A stretch of 64,000 nt of DNA from positions 1-64,000 of the forward strand of contig NZ_JABUOU010000006.1 of assembly GCF_013344475.1 (NCBI RefSeq), written 5' to 3'. Shown one piece after another: positions 34,305 through 42,711 of this stretch (its first letter is position 1; each line of letters begins with the position of its first letter). This DNA comes from Martelella limonii. Lineage in GTDB: Bacteria > Pseudomonadota > Alphaproteobacteria > Rhizobiales > Rhizobiaceae. The notes under the pieces are model-generated. The model worked only from the letters and a program-made list of their open reading frames with translations, was not told the DNA's origin and did not search any database. Both the position numbers and the translations under genes were made by a program.

Positions 34305-36405
34305 GGACGTCCTCCCCGGCCGCGATCTCGATCACGGCATCGAGCGCATAGGCGCCATCCGGCATTGCCAGCACGGGATTGAGATCGATCGAGACCAGCC
34401 GTTCGCCGGCCCCTGCCGCAAACATGGAAAGGCGCGACAGCATCCCGGCGAGCGCATCGATATCGGCCGGCGCCTGACCTCTTGCGCCCTGAAGGATTGC
34501 AGCGCTCTTGATCGAAAGGATCATGTCGCGCGCCGTCTCAGGCCCGAAGGGGCAGGCTCTCAGCGCCACATCGTTCAGCACCTCGACGAAGATGCCGCCC
34601 AGACCGAAAACCGCGATCGGGCCGAAGGTCGGATCGCGGTTGATGCCCATCAGGCATTCGACCCCGCCGGAAAGCTGCCTTGCCACGAGAATGCCCGTCA
34701 CCTTCGCATCCGGCGCATGATCCGCTGCCGCTGAAAGGATTTCGTCATAGGCGCGGCGCACCCCATCGGCATCGAGTATATCGAGCTTGACCGCACCGAT
34801 ATCCGACTTGTGCAGGATATCCGGCGAGAGCACCTTCATCACCACGGGATAGCCAAAGGCCTCGGCGGCTGCGACCGCCTCTTCGGCGCTCTCCGTTGCC
34901 CGCTCGGGTGCTGCGGCAATGCCGGCTTCGGCAAGCAGCGTCTTCGCGGCGGCCTCATCCGGCGTCGCGGCCGGCAGGGCAACCGGCAATGGCTGCGGAA
35001 GCGCTTCCCTCTCTCCGCCCGCCCTTGCCGCACCGATCCTGAGGATCGCATCGAGCGCTCTCACCGCGCGGCACGGATCGCTGAAGACCAGGATGCCCGC
35101 ATCATCATAGCGCTGCAGCACCTCCTGCTCGCCAAGGGCGCAAAACGCGATGATCCGGTCCGGGAAGGCGGCGCGCAGCGGTTTCATCGCCGCCAGAATG
35201 GCGTCGGACATGGCACGGCTGCCGGCCACATAGGTGAAGAAGCAGAGCACCGCGCCATAGCCGCCATCCTCGAGGCCGCTGCGGGTAAAGAGCTCCAGCA
35301 GCGACGGATCGTTGAGTGCCTGCGCCGTACAATCGAGCGGATTGACCGGCGAGGCATAAGGCAGCGCTGCCTTCAGCATCGCCTGCGCCGCCTCGGGCAT
35401 GGCGGGCATCGGCAGGCCCACCCGTTCGGCCTCGTCGCTTGCGACAATGCCCGCGCCGCCGCTGATCGTGACGATGCCGAGCGAATGTTCGGTAGGAAAC
35501 ACCTTGCGGGATGCGGCATAGGCGATGTCCATCATGGTTTCGGGATCGCGCAGCACGATCGCGCCGTGCGCGGAAAGCACCGCATCGGCAACCACCGCAT
35601 CGCCGGTCAGCGACGCTGTGTGCGAGGCGGCAGCTCGCGCGCCAACCGCCGATCGGCCCGATTTCAGCGCCAGCACAGGCTTGCCGGCCGCCCGCGCCGC
35701 ATCAAGCGCCTCAAGCAGTGCCGGGGCATCATTGATCGCCTCCATATAGGTGCAGATCACATCCGTGCCCTCGCTTTCAACCATCCAGCGGATCGCTTCG
35801 GCGACGGTGATATCGGCCTCGTTGCCGGTGGTGATCAGCACCGAGCAGCCGAGCCCGCGATCACGCGCAAGCGCGCCCAGATGCGCGCCGAAGGCGCCGG
35901 ACTGGCTGGCGATGCCGATATTGCCCGGGCGCGGCAATCCGGTATCGATCGAGGATGAGAAGGTGCCGTAATAGCCGATATCGGCATTGTAGACGCCAAG
36001 CGTGTTGGGTCCGAGAAGGCGGATGCCATGCGCGCGCGCCAGCGCGACGATCTCGCGCTGGGCGGCCTCGCCATCCGCGCCGACCTCCGCAAAGCCCGCC
36101 GAAAACAGCGTTGCCGCCTTGCAGCCGCGCCGGCCAAGCGCCTCGATCGTTTCAGCCACCATCCTCGCCGGAACCGCGATCAGCGCGGCATCGGGCGTTT
36201 CGGGCAGATCGGCGACGCTCTTGTAGCAGGCAAGGCCCTGCACGGTGTCGCGGTTCGGATTGACCGGCAGGATCCGGCCCTGGTAACCCGCTTTCAGCAT
36301 GGCAGCGATCGGCCGCCCGCCAATGCGGGTCACATCGTCGGATGCGCCGATGACGGCGACGGAACCGGGCGCAACAAGCCCGTCTATATGGGAAAGACTG
36401 CTCAC
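34294..36405 (-). CDS. ADP-forming acyl-CoA synthetase (acetate-CoA ligase family)
   Basis: 703 residues with CoA-binding domain (SVAVIGASDDVTRIGGRPIA), succinyl-CoA ligase-like domain (ASQSGAFGAHLGALARDRGL and the His-containing AASHTASLTGD near 275), and C-terminal ATP-grasp domain (YPVVMKVLSPDILHKSDIGA near 535). It would activate the pathway's free acid with ATP and CoA. Start is GTG at 36405, overlapping the stop of the thiolase-like gene (GTGA); open codons upstream are not family-like. Acid substrate unknown. Confidence 0.9.
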   Translation of the reverse strand: MSSLSHIDGLVAPGSVAVIGASDDVTRIGGRPIAAMLKAGYQGRILPVNPNRDTVQGLACYKSVADLPETPDAALIAVPARMVAETIEALGRRGCKAATLFSAGFAEVGADGEAAQREIVALARAHGIRLLGPNTLGVYNADIGYYGTFSSSIDTGLPRPGNIGIASQSGAFGAHLGALARDRGLGCSVLITTGNEADITVAEAIRWMVESEGTDVICTYMEAINDAPALLEALDAARAAGKPVLALKSGRSAVGARAAASHTASLTGDAVVADAVLSAHGAIVLRDPETMMDIAYAASRKVFPTEHSLGIVTISGGAGIVASDEAERVGLPMPAMPEAAQAMLKAALPYASPVNPLDCTAQALNDPSLLELFTRSGLEDGGYGAVLCFFTYVAGSRAMSDAILAAMKPLRAAFPDRIIAFCALGEQEVLQRYDDAGILVFSDPCRAVRALDAILRIGAARAGGEREALPQPLPVALPAATPDEAAAKTLLAEAGIAAAPERATESAEEAVAAAEAFGYPVVMKVLSPDILHKSDIGAVKLDILDADGVRRAYDEILSAAADHAPDAKVTGILVARQLSGGVECLMGINRDPTFGPIAVFGLGGIFVEVLNDVALRACPFGPETARDMILSIKSAAILQGARGQAPADIDALAGMLSRLSMFAAGAGERLVSIDLNPVLAMPDGAYALDAVIEIAAGEDVHGH

Positions 36406-37556
36406 AGCACGGCCTCCGATCCGAGAATGGCGGTCACCTGGCTCGACAGCGTGCCGCCATTGCCGTGGCAGAGCGCAAGGTCGCAATCGGCAATCTGGCG
36501 CTCGCCGGCACCGCCACGGATCTGGGTCACCGCCTCGGCGATCAGGAACAGGCCGTACATGCCGGGATGCACGCAGGAGAGCCCGCCGCCATTGGTGTTG
36601 ACCGCAAGCTCACCGCCGGGCGCGATCCGCCCGCCCTCGACGAAGCGCCCGCCCTCGCCCTTGGGGCAAAAGCCGAGATCCTCGAGAAACAGGATCGTGT
36701 TGATGGTGAAGGCGTCATAGACCATCACCAGATCGAGATCGGCCTGGCCGACGCCCGCCATGGCCATGGCGCGCGGTCCGCTTTCGGCGGCTGCGGTCGT
36801 GGTCAGATCGGGCATGGCGACGATCGAACGGTGGTAATTGGCACCGGCGGCGCCCAGGAAATAGACCGGCTTGCCGGGCAGATCCTTCGCCCGGTCGGCG
36901 CGCACCAGCACGCAGGCCGCGGCCCCATCGGTCACAAGGCAGCAATCGGCCTTGGTCAGCGGGTCCGAGATCATCCGCGCCGACAGAACCTCGTCCTTGC
37001 TGAGCGGTCCGCGCGCAAAGGCCTCCGGGTTGAGGTTCGCCCAGCCGCGGGCGGCGAGCGCCACATCGGCCAGCTGTTCGCGCGTGGTGCCAAATTCCGC
37101 CATGTGCCGGCTCGTTGCCAGCGCATAGGCGGTGATCGGATGGCGTGGCCTGTAGGGTGTTTCGTGCCATTGCGGCTCGCTCATCGAGACGAGCCGTCCC
37201 CCAGCGGTGCGCTGGTTGGAGCCATAGCAGACGAGCGCGGCATCGCAGAGCCCCGCCTCAAGTGCCAGCGTCGCCTGCAGCAGGTGCATTTCGAAGCTCG
37301 AGCCGCCGACATTGGTGCCATCGAAGAATTTCGGCTTCAGCCCGAGATATTCGACCACGCTCATGGTCGGAAAGGCATGGCTGCTGGTCGCCGCGAAAAC
37401 GGCGTCGATGTCCTGCATCCTGAGGCCTGCATCGGCAACGGCTGCAACCGCCGCCTTGCCGAGAAGCTCCATTGCCGAAAAGCCGTGGGCCTCGCCGACG
37501 CCGGCCGTTGCCATGCCGACAATGGCCGTCTTGCCCCTGAGTGTCCGTTCGCTCAC
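36402..37556 (-). CDS. Thiolase-fold protein (SCP-x/Ltp2-like) lacking the nucleophilic cysteine
   Basis: 384 residues of the thiolase superfamily. At the place of the acyl-binding Cys the sequence reads NVGGSSFEM, so Gly84 replaces it. The His motif survives as CVHPGMYG and the end has LCHGNGG. This matches the non-thiolytic lipid-transfer/Ltp2 branch; Ltp2 with a DUF35 partner is a known steroid side-chain retro-aldolase with a repurposed active site. Here a DUF35 gene lies just before it with a 4-base overlap, the same pairing. A retro-aldol cleavage of a 3-hydroxyacyl-CoA is therefore more likely than thiolysis. Substrate unknown. Confidence 0.85.
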   Translation of the reverse strand: MSERTLRGKTAIVGMATAGVGEAHGFSAMELLGKAAVAAVADAGLRMQDIDAVFAATSSHAFPTMSVVEYLGLKPKFFDGTNVGGSSFEMHLLQATLALEAGLCDAALVCYGSNQRTAGGRLVSMSEPQWHETPYRPRHPITAYALATSRHMAEFGTTREQLADVALAARGWANLNPEAFARGPLSKDEVLSARMISDPLTKADCCLVTDGAAACVLVRADRAKDLPGKPVYFLGAAGANYHRSIVAMPDLTTTAAAESGPRAMAMAGVGQADLDLVMVYDAFTINTILFLEDLGFCPKGEGGRFVEGGRIAPGGELAVNTNGGGLSCVHPGMYGLFLIAEAVTQIRGGAGERQIADCDLALCHGNGGTLSSQVTAILGSEAVL

Positions 37557-37933
37557 CGGCCTTCCTCCCCGATCAGATCAAAGACCACGCGCGGGCCTTC
37601 CCCGGTCGTCTCGATGCGCGCCCTGACGCGGGCGCCGATGGCGGCGGTCTCCACGTCCGGCAGCGTCGACATCATGCGCACGCCTTCATCGAGGTCGATC
37701 AGCGCAACATTATACGACTCCCCGCGGCCTCGGTTGACCGTGATCGCATGGACCGTGCCGGTACCCTTCGCCTCGACCCATTGGAGGTCGGTGGCGCCCG
37801 ACGGGGAAACCACGCGCGGCCAGAACACGTGTTCGCCGGTGCTCGGCGCGTGCTGGATCATGAAGCGTCCAGCGGCGAGATAGGCTTCATAGGCGGCCTG
37901 CGGACCAAGCGCGCCCGTATCGATATCCGTCAT
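37553..37933 (-). CDS. DUF35 OB-fold protein without zinc cysteines
   Basis: 126 residues. The helix and OB-fold of DUF35 are visible (AYEAYLAAGRFMIQ; LQWVEAKGTGTVHAITVNRG), but the rubredoxin-like zinc ribbon between them has no cysteine; indeed the protein has none at all. DUF35 proteins bind CoA substrates and act as obligate partners of thiolase-fold enzymes. It overlaps the thiolase-like gene and the thioesterase gene by 4 bases each, so the three are made together. Confidence 0.85.
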   Translation of the reverse strand: MTDIDTGALGPQAAYEAYLAAGRFMIQHAPSTGEHVFWPRVVSPSGATDLQWVEAKGTGTVHAITVNRGRGESYNVALIDLDEGVRMMSTLPDVETAAIGARVRARIETTGEGPRVVFDLIGEEGR

Positions 37934-38376
37934 TTCTCTTCCCTTTTTGCGCTCTCGCCTTCATTTCCGCCGAGATAAAGGTGGGTCTGGGTGGCAATGC
38001 CCACGACCTTGCCGTCGTCACGCGTCATGGTGACCTCGAGCACCGCCGTCGTCCGGCCGACATGAACCGGCGCGCAGCGCGCGGTCACGGTCTCGCCAAG
38101 CTTCACCGCGCGGATGAAATTGGTCTTCGCCTCGATCGTCGTGTTGGTGATGTTGGCAGGGCTGCAGATGAACGCAGCCGTCCCCGCCGCCGTGTCGGCC
38201 AGCGTCATCAGCGCGCCGCCATGCAGAACGCCGTTGCGGTTCGACATCGCCTCGGTCGCCGTCATCGTGCAGACCACCTCTTCAGGCGTGCAGGTGACGA
38301 TCTCGATCCCCATCAGGAGCGAGAATGTGGACCGGGGCGGCATCTCATCGAGGCTTCGATAATTTGCTGCCGCCAT
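37930..38376 (-). CDS. PaaI-type hot-dog thioesterase
   Basis: 148 residues. Family motif SNRNGVLHGGALMTLADTAA near 46-65, where the Asn, His-Gly-Gly and Asp are the catalytic set of PaaI thioesterases. It probably hydrolyses stalled CoA esters of the pathway and releases CoA. Overlaps the DUF35 gene by 4 bases; three bases separate it from the acyl-CoA dehydrogenase. Confidence 0.88.
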   Translation of the reverse strand: MAAANYRSLDEMPPRSTFSLLMGIEIVTCTPEEVVCTMTATEAMSNRNGVLHGGALMTLADTAAGTAAFICSPANITNTTIEAKTNFIRAVKLGETVTARCAPVHVGRTTAVLEVTMTRDDGKVVGIATQTHLYLGGNEGESAKREEK

Positions 38377-38379
38377 GGT

Positions 38380-39546
38380 TCAGCCCGCCCGCTCGGCAAG
38401 CGTGCGCCTGGCAATCACGAGCTGCTGGATCTGGCTCGTGCCCTCATAGATGCGCAGAAGCCTGATATCGCGGTAGAGCCGCTCGATGTCGTACTCCGCC
38501 ATGTAGCCCGCGCCGCCATGGATCTGGAGCGCGCGATCGGCAATGCGTCCCGCCGCCTCGGTGCAGAAATACTTGGTGCAGGAGGCCTCCAGGATCGCCT
38601 TGCCTTCGCGGTTGAATGTTTCCGCCGTGGCCCGGACGAGCGCGCGCGCGGCATGAAGCTCTGCCTGGCAATCCGCCAGCATGCCCTGCACCAGCTGATG
38701 CTCACCGATCGGCTTGCCGAACTGCTTGCGCTGCAAAGCATAGTCGGTGGCGATATCGAGCATGCGCTGGCTCTGGCCCACCGCCATCGCGCCCACATGG
38801 ATGCGGCCGCGATCAAGCACCTTCATGGCCGTTCGGAAGCCCTGGTTCAGCCGCTCCGGCCCGCCCAGAATGGCGCTTTCCGGCAGACGGACATTGTCGA
38901 AGATGACATCGGAGGTCTTGGTGCCGCGCTGGCCGAGCTTGCGGTCGGGCTTGGCGACGGTGATGCCGGGGGTGTTCGCCGGGACGATGAAGGCAGAAAC
39001 GCCATCCGCGCCCGGCTTTTCGGGATCGGTGCGGGCAAAGACGGTGAACACGCCGGCACGCACCGCATTGGTGATGTAGCGCTTGGTGCCGTTGATCACG
39101 AAATCGCTGCCATCGCGGCGCGCCGAGGTGCGGATTCCGCCGGCATCAGACCCGTTGTCGGGCTCGGTCAGGGCGAAGGATGCGATCACATCGCCGCTTG
39201 CCACGCCCGGCAGCCATTGTTCCTTCTGCGCCTGGGTGCCATCCATGACGATGCCCTGCGAACCGATGCCCACATTGGTGCCGATCAGCGAGCGGAAGGT
39301 GAGCGACGCATAGCACAGCGCCTCGATCAGGCGCGCTTCCTGCGGCACGTTGACGCCGATGCCGCCGAATTCCTCGGGCGTGGAGAGGCCGAAAAGGCCC
39401 ATTTCCTTCATCTCCGAGACGATCTCCTCGGGGATGGCATCCTCCTCCTCGACACGGCGTTCGGCCGGGATCAGCCGCTCGCGGGCAAATCTCTCCACAC
39501 TCGCCATAAGCTGTTCAAAAACATCACTATCCACCCCTGCCGGCAT
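38380..39546 (-). CDS. Acyl-CoA dehydrogenase (block 2)
   Basis: 388 residues with full ACAD layout: FALTEPDNGSDAGG (FAD site) near 130, YALQRKQFGKPIGEHQLVQ near 270, QIHGGAGYMAEY near 340, and the catalytic base E368 in LRIYEGTSQIQQ. It oxidises an acyl-CoA to the 2-enoyl-CoA and passes electrons to ETF. Start at 39546 follows AGGAGGAG; the frame is open into the IclR gene but that is an antisense shadow. First gene of the eight-gene minus operon. Confidence 0.94.
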   Translation of the reverse strand: MPAGVDSDVFEQLMASVERFARERLIPAERRVEEEDAIPEEIVSEMKEMGLFGLSTPEEFGGIGVNVPQEARLIEALCYASLTFRSLIGTNVGIGSQGIVMDGTQAQKEQWLPGVASGDVIASFALTEPDNGSDAGGIRTSARRDGSDFVINGTKRYITNAVRAGVFTVFARTDPEKPGADGVSAFIVPANTPGITVAKPDRKLGQRGTKTSDVIFDNVRLPESAILGGPERLNQGFRTAMKVLDRGRIHVGAMAVGQSQRMLDIATDYALQRKQFGKPIGEHQLVQGMLADCQAELHAARALVRATAETFNREGKAILEASCTKYFCTEAAGRIADRALQIHGGAGYMAEYDIERLYRDIRLLRIYEGTSQIQQLVIARRTLAERAG

Positions 39547-39582
39547 CGTCCGCTCCTCCTTCGGTGTTACTCCGTCCTGGCC

Positions 39583-39610
39583 TTGATCTAACAAAATTAT
39601 TCTGTATAGT
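39583..39610 (+). promoter_or_regulatory. Promoter candidate for the IclR gene
   Basis: TTGATC (39583-39588) and TATAGT (39605-39610) with 16 bases between, in a short AT-rich gap. Transcription would start near 39617, which fits translation from 39637. The direct repeat ATTCTGTA / ATTCTACA (39599, 39618; 19 bases apart) overlaps the promoter and may be the IclR operator. Confidence 0.5.
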
Positions 39611-39636
39611 AAATGCCATTCTACATGAGGAATGAA

Positions 39637-40413
39637 ATGACCGAAGAAGCCGGACCGAAACTCGTCCCCGCCGTCCAGAACGCGATGAGCATCATGCGCC
39701 TTCTCGCCGCCGAGGGCCGGCCGATGGGCGCGACGCTGATTGCGCGCGAAACCGGGCTGAACGTGTCGTCCGCCTTCAACATTTTGAGGACGCTTGCCCA
39801 TGAGGGTCTCGTGAGCTTCGACCCCGAGGCGAAGACCTACCGCATGGGCATGGGGCTGATGGAGTTTGCCATTCCCCTGCTCGGCGCCAATCCGACGGAC
39901 GTGATCCGCCCGACGCTTCAGGCGATCGCTGCGGAGAACCGGACCATGATCGCGCTCTGGCAGATCACGCCCAACGCACGCATCGTGCTGATCGACCGGT
40001 TCACCGCGCCCAACATCCTGCATGCCGTGCTTGCCCAGAATAGCCGCCTGCCGGCGTTTTCCGGTGCCATCGGCCGCTGCTATGCGGCGACAAGAGGCCT
40101 TTCCGAGGCTGAGACCCGCAGGGGCTTCGAAACCGTTCGCTGGCAGGACGCTCCAAGCTTCGAAAGCTTCTGGGCAGATGTGAAGCAGGCGAAAACGACG
40201 AGGGCCGGCTTTGATCGAGGCCACCTGTTTCGCGGGCTCGACATCGTGGCAGCGCTGGTCAGCGACGCTGAGGGCACACCACGGCTCGGCATGAGCAGCA
40301 TCACCATTTCCGGACAGCAGACCGATGAAAGCCTCAAGGCCATCGCCACGGCGCTGACGGAGGCCGCAGCGCAGATCGAACGCAGCCTGTTCGGCCGCCC
40401 CCATGGCGGCTGA
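39637..40413 (+). CDS. IclR family transcriptional regulator
   Basis: 258 residues: winged helix-turn-helix at about 10-65 (ATLIARETGLNVSSAFNILR) and the IclR effector domain (85-250). IclR proteins usually repress catabolic operons and respond to the pathway's acid or a product. Start at 39637 is preferred over 39613 and 39625 because GAGGAA lies 4 bases upstream and the promoter candidate would start the RNA after 39613. It faces the acyl-CoA dehydrogenase operon and leads the SDR gene. Confidence 0.92.
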   Translation: MTEEAGPKLVPAVQNAMSIMRLLAAEGRPMGATLIARETGLNVSSAFNILRTLAHEGLVSFDPEAKTYRMGMGLMEFAIPLLGANPTDVIRPTLQAIAAENRTMIALWQITPNARIVLIDRFTAPNILHAVLAQNSRLPAFSGAIGRCYAATRGLSEAETRRGFETVRWQDAPSFESFWADVKQAKTTRAGFDRGHLFRGLDIVAALVSDAEGTPRLGMSSITISGQQTDESLKAIATALTEAAAQIERSLFGRPHGG

Positions 40414-40442
40414 CACAGATTTTCAGGACATAGGGAGGATAC

Positions 40443-41363
40443 ATGTCTGACGTGAAGAACCTTGATGGCAAGGTCATGCTTGTGACCGGCGCCGGCGGCG
40501 GCATCGGACGCGCGATTGCGATGGAGGCGGCAAAGGCGGGCGCGCGCGTGGTCGTCAACGATATCGGCGCAGCGCTCGACGGTCAGCGCGAATCGAGCGC
40601 TGCGGCGCAGGAGACGGTGGCCGCGATCGAACAGGCAGGCGGGCGCGCCGTTGCCAATGGCGACGATGTGACCGACCCCGAAGGCGCAAAGGCCATGGTC
40701 CGGCAGGCGACCGACGCCTTCGGCCGGCTCGACGCCGTGGTCAACAATGCTGGCATCCTGCGCGACTGCTTCTTTCACAAGATGACCTACGAGAATTTTG
40801 ATGCGGTGGTGAAGGTCCATCTCTACGGCACGTTCAATGTCAGCCGCGCCGCGTCGGACGTGATGCGCGAACAGGGGTCGGGCAGCCTGATCCACATGAC
40901 CTCGACCTCCGGCCTGATCGGCAACCTGGCGCAGGCCAACTACTCGGCCGCCAAGCTCGGCATCACCGCGCTGTCAAAGTCGCTCGCGCTCGACCTGAAG
41001 CGCTGGAACATCCGCTCCAACTGCATAGCCCCCTTCGCCTGGAGCCGGATGACCTCGTCCATCAAGGTTGACAGCCCCGAGCAGGAGGAGCGCGTCAACC
41101 GCATGAAGGAGATGTCGCCGGAAAAGATCGCCCCGGTCGCGCTCTACCTCGCCTCCGACGCGGGCGCGGACACCACCGGCCAGATCTTCGCCGTGCGCAA
41201 CAACGAGATCTTCCTGATCTCGCAGCCGCGCCCGGTCCGCTCCGTCCAGCGCAGCGAGGGCTGGTCGCTCGACAGCGTTGCAAGCCACGCGATCCCCGCG
41301 CTGAAGGCCAGCTATGTGCCGCTCGATGTTTCGGCAGATGTGTTCTGCTGGGATCCGGTCTGA
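40443..41363 (+). CDS. SDR family dehydrogenase (MFE-2-like 3-hydroxyacyl-CoA dehydrogenase)
   Basis: 306 residues: NAD-binding TGAGGGIGRA near 16, NNAG near 101, and active site Ser in STSGLIG with NYSAAKLG (Tyr and Lys). It resembles the dehydrogenase part of peroxisomal multifunctional enzyme 2, which oxidises (R)-3-hydroxyacyl-CoA, fitting the MaoC hydratase of block 2. A C-terminal extension of about 50 residues follows the core. 29 bases after the IclR gene, with GGGAGGA before ATG. Confidence 0.9.
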   Translation: MSDVKNLDGKVMLVTGAGGGIGRAIAMEAAKAGARVVVNDIGAALDGQRESSAAAQETVAAIEQAGGRAVANGDDVTDPEGAKAMVRQATDAFGRLDAVVNNAGILRDCFFHKMTYENFDAVVKVHLYGTFNVSRAASDVMREQGSGSLIHMTSTSGLIGNLAQANYSAAKLGITALSKSLALDLKRWNIRSNCIAPFAWSRMTSSIKVDSPEQEERVNRMKEMSPEKIAPVALYLASDAGADTTGQIFAVRNNEIFLISQPRPVRSVQRSEGWSLDSVASHAIPALKASYVPLDVSADVFCWDPV

Positions 41364-41375
41364 CTCACGCGCGAT

Positions 41376-41425
41376 CTCACTGCCAGAAGCGACCCGATCC
41401 CGATCGGGTCGCTTCTGGCAGTGAG
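41376..41425. terminator. Perfect 24-bp inverted repeat with 2-base spacer after the SDR gene
   Basis: The arm at 41376-41399 begins CTCACTGCCAGAAG and has an exact reverse complement at 41402-41425 with only CC between. It starts 12 bases after the SDR stop. As RNA it would be a very stable hairpin; there is no T-run on either side, so it is a terminator only by position. It separates the SDR from the itaconate-type operon. Confidence 0.6.
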
Positions 41426-41547
41426 GGCGGGGCCAATCCATACATTTCAGGCATGTCAGGAAGTACATTCAGATATTTGATTTATGACCTCCGGGGTTTG
41501 ATGATGGGGAAAACGGCAGGGAAGCCGAGCCCTTGGAGGAGACATAG

Positions 41548-42711
41548 GTGTACGATCAGGTCAGCGACGAATTTCAGGATATTCGCGACGCGGTGCGCGC
41601 GCTTTGCGCCGAATTTTCTGACGAATACCATCGCAAGATCGATGAAGCGCGCGGCTATCCCGAAGAATTCGTCGACGCGCTGACCAGGGCCGGCTGGATG
41701 GCAGCGCTCATTCCGGAAGAATATGGCGGGTCTGGCCTCGGGCTCACGGAAGCCTCGGTGATCATGGAAGAGATCAACCGCGCCGGCGGCAATTCCGGGG
41801 CTTGCCATGGCCAGATGTACAACATGAACACGCTGGTGCGCCACGGCTCCGAAGAGCAGCGCCAGCGCATCCTGCCGAAACTTGCCACCGGCGAATTGCG
41901 GCTGCAGTCCATGGGCGTGACCGAGCCGACGACCGGCACGGACACGACACAGCTCAAGACCACGGCCGTGAAGAAGGGCGACCGCTATGTGGTCAACGGC
42001 CAGAAGGTCTGGATCAGCCGCCTGCAGCATTCCGATCTGATGATCCTGCTTGCCAGGACCACGCCGCTGCCGGAGGTTAAAAAGAAATCCGATGGCCTCT
42101 CGATCTTCCTGGTCGACATCAAGGAAGCGATGAAATCGGGCATGGAGGTGCGCCCGATCCTCAACATGGTCAACCACGAGACCAACGAGTTGTTCTTCGA
42201 CAATCTCGAAATCCCCGAGGAGAACCTGATCGGCGAAGAGGGCAAGGGCTTCAAATACATCCTCACCGGCCTCAATGCCGAGCGCACGCTGATTGCGGCC
42301 GAATGCATCGGCGACGGCTACTGGTTCACCGACCGCGTGGTGCGCTACGTCAAGGAGCGCACCGTCTTCGGAAGGCCCATCGGGCAGAACCAGGGCGTCC
42401 AGTTTCCGATTGCCGAAGCCTATATCGAGATCGAGGCTGCCAATCTGATGCGCCAGAAGGCCTGCCGGCTCTATGACGAGGGACTGCCCTGCGGAGCGGA
42501 GGCGAACATGGCGAAATACCTTGCCGCCAAGGCAAGCTGGGAAGCCGCCAATGCCTGTATCCAGTTCCATGGCGGTTTCGGCTTTGCCTGCGAATACGAT
42601 GTCGAGCGCAAGTTCCGGGAAACCCGGCTTTACCAGGTGGCGCCGATCTCCACCAATCTCATCCTCTCCTATATCGCCGAGCACGTTCTCGGCCTGCCCC
42701 GGAGCTTCTGA
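41548..42711 (+). CDS. Acyl-CoA dehydrogenase (itaconate-cluster type)
   Basis: 387 residues with ACAD fold: GVTEPTTGTDTTQLKTTAVK near 123-142, VKERTVFGRPIGQNQGVQF near 270, FHGGFGFACEYD near 340. At the usual catalytic site the sequence is LYQVAPIS with Gln363 instead of Glu; a Glu at 245 in GLNAERTLIA sits where isovaleryl-CoA-type enzymes keep their base. Start is GTG at 41548 behind GGAGGAG. Homologous dehydrogenases stand in itaconate gene clusters of Pseudomonas (PA0879), where the role is not settled. EtfBA are in the same operon. Confidence 0.92.
   Translation: MYDQVSDEFQDIRDAVRALCAEFSDEYHRKIDEARGYPEEFVDALTRAGWMAALIPEEYGGSGLGLTEASVIMEEINRAGGNSGACHGQMYNMNTLVRHGSEEQRQRILPKLATGELRLQSMGVTEPTTGTDTTQLKTTAVKKGDRYVVNGQKVWISRLQHSDLMILLARTTPLPEVKKKSDGLSIFLVDIKEAMKSGMEVRPILNMVNHETNELFFDNLEIPEENLIGEEGKGFKYILTGLNAERTLIAAECIGDGYWFTDRVVRYVKERTVFGRPIGQNQGVQFPIAEAYIEIEAANLMRQKACRLYDEGLPCGAEANMAKYLAAKASWEAANACIQFHGGFGFACEYDVERKFRETRLYQVAPISTNLILSYIAEHVLGLPRSF

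Noticed and set aside
38380-40416. Reading the acyl-CoA dehydrogenase as a 678-residue fusion
   Set aside because: The extra N-terminal part is antisense to the IclR gene; ATG at 39546 has a strong ribosome site and gives the normal family length.
41441-41472. TACATTTCAG and TACATTCAG direct repeats before the itaconate-type operon as IclR sites
   Set aside because: They differ from the repeat at the IclR gene and the spacing is irregular; too weak to call.
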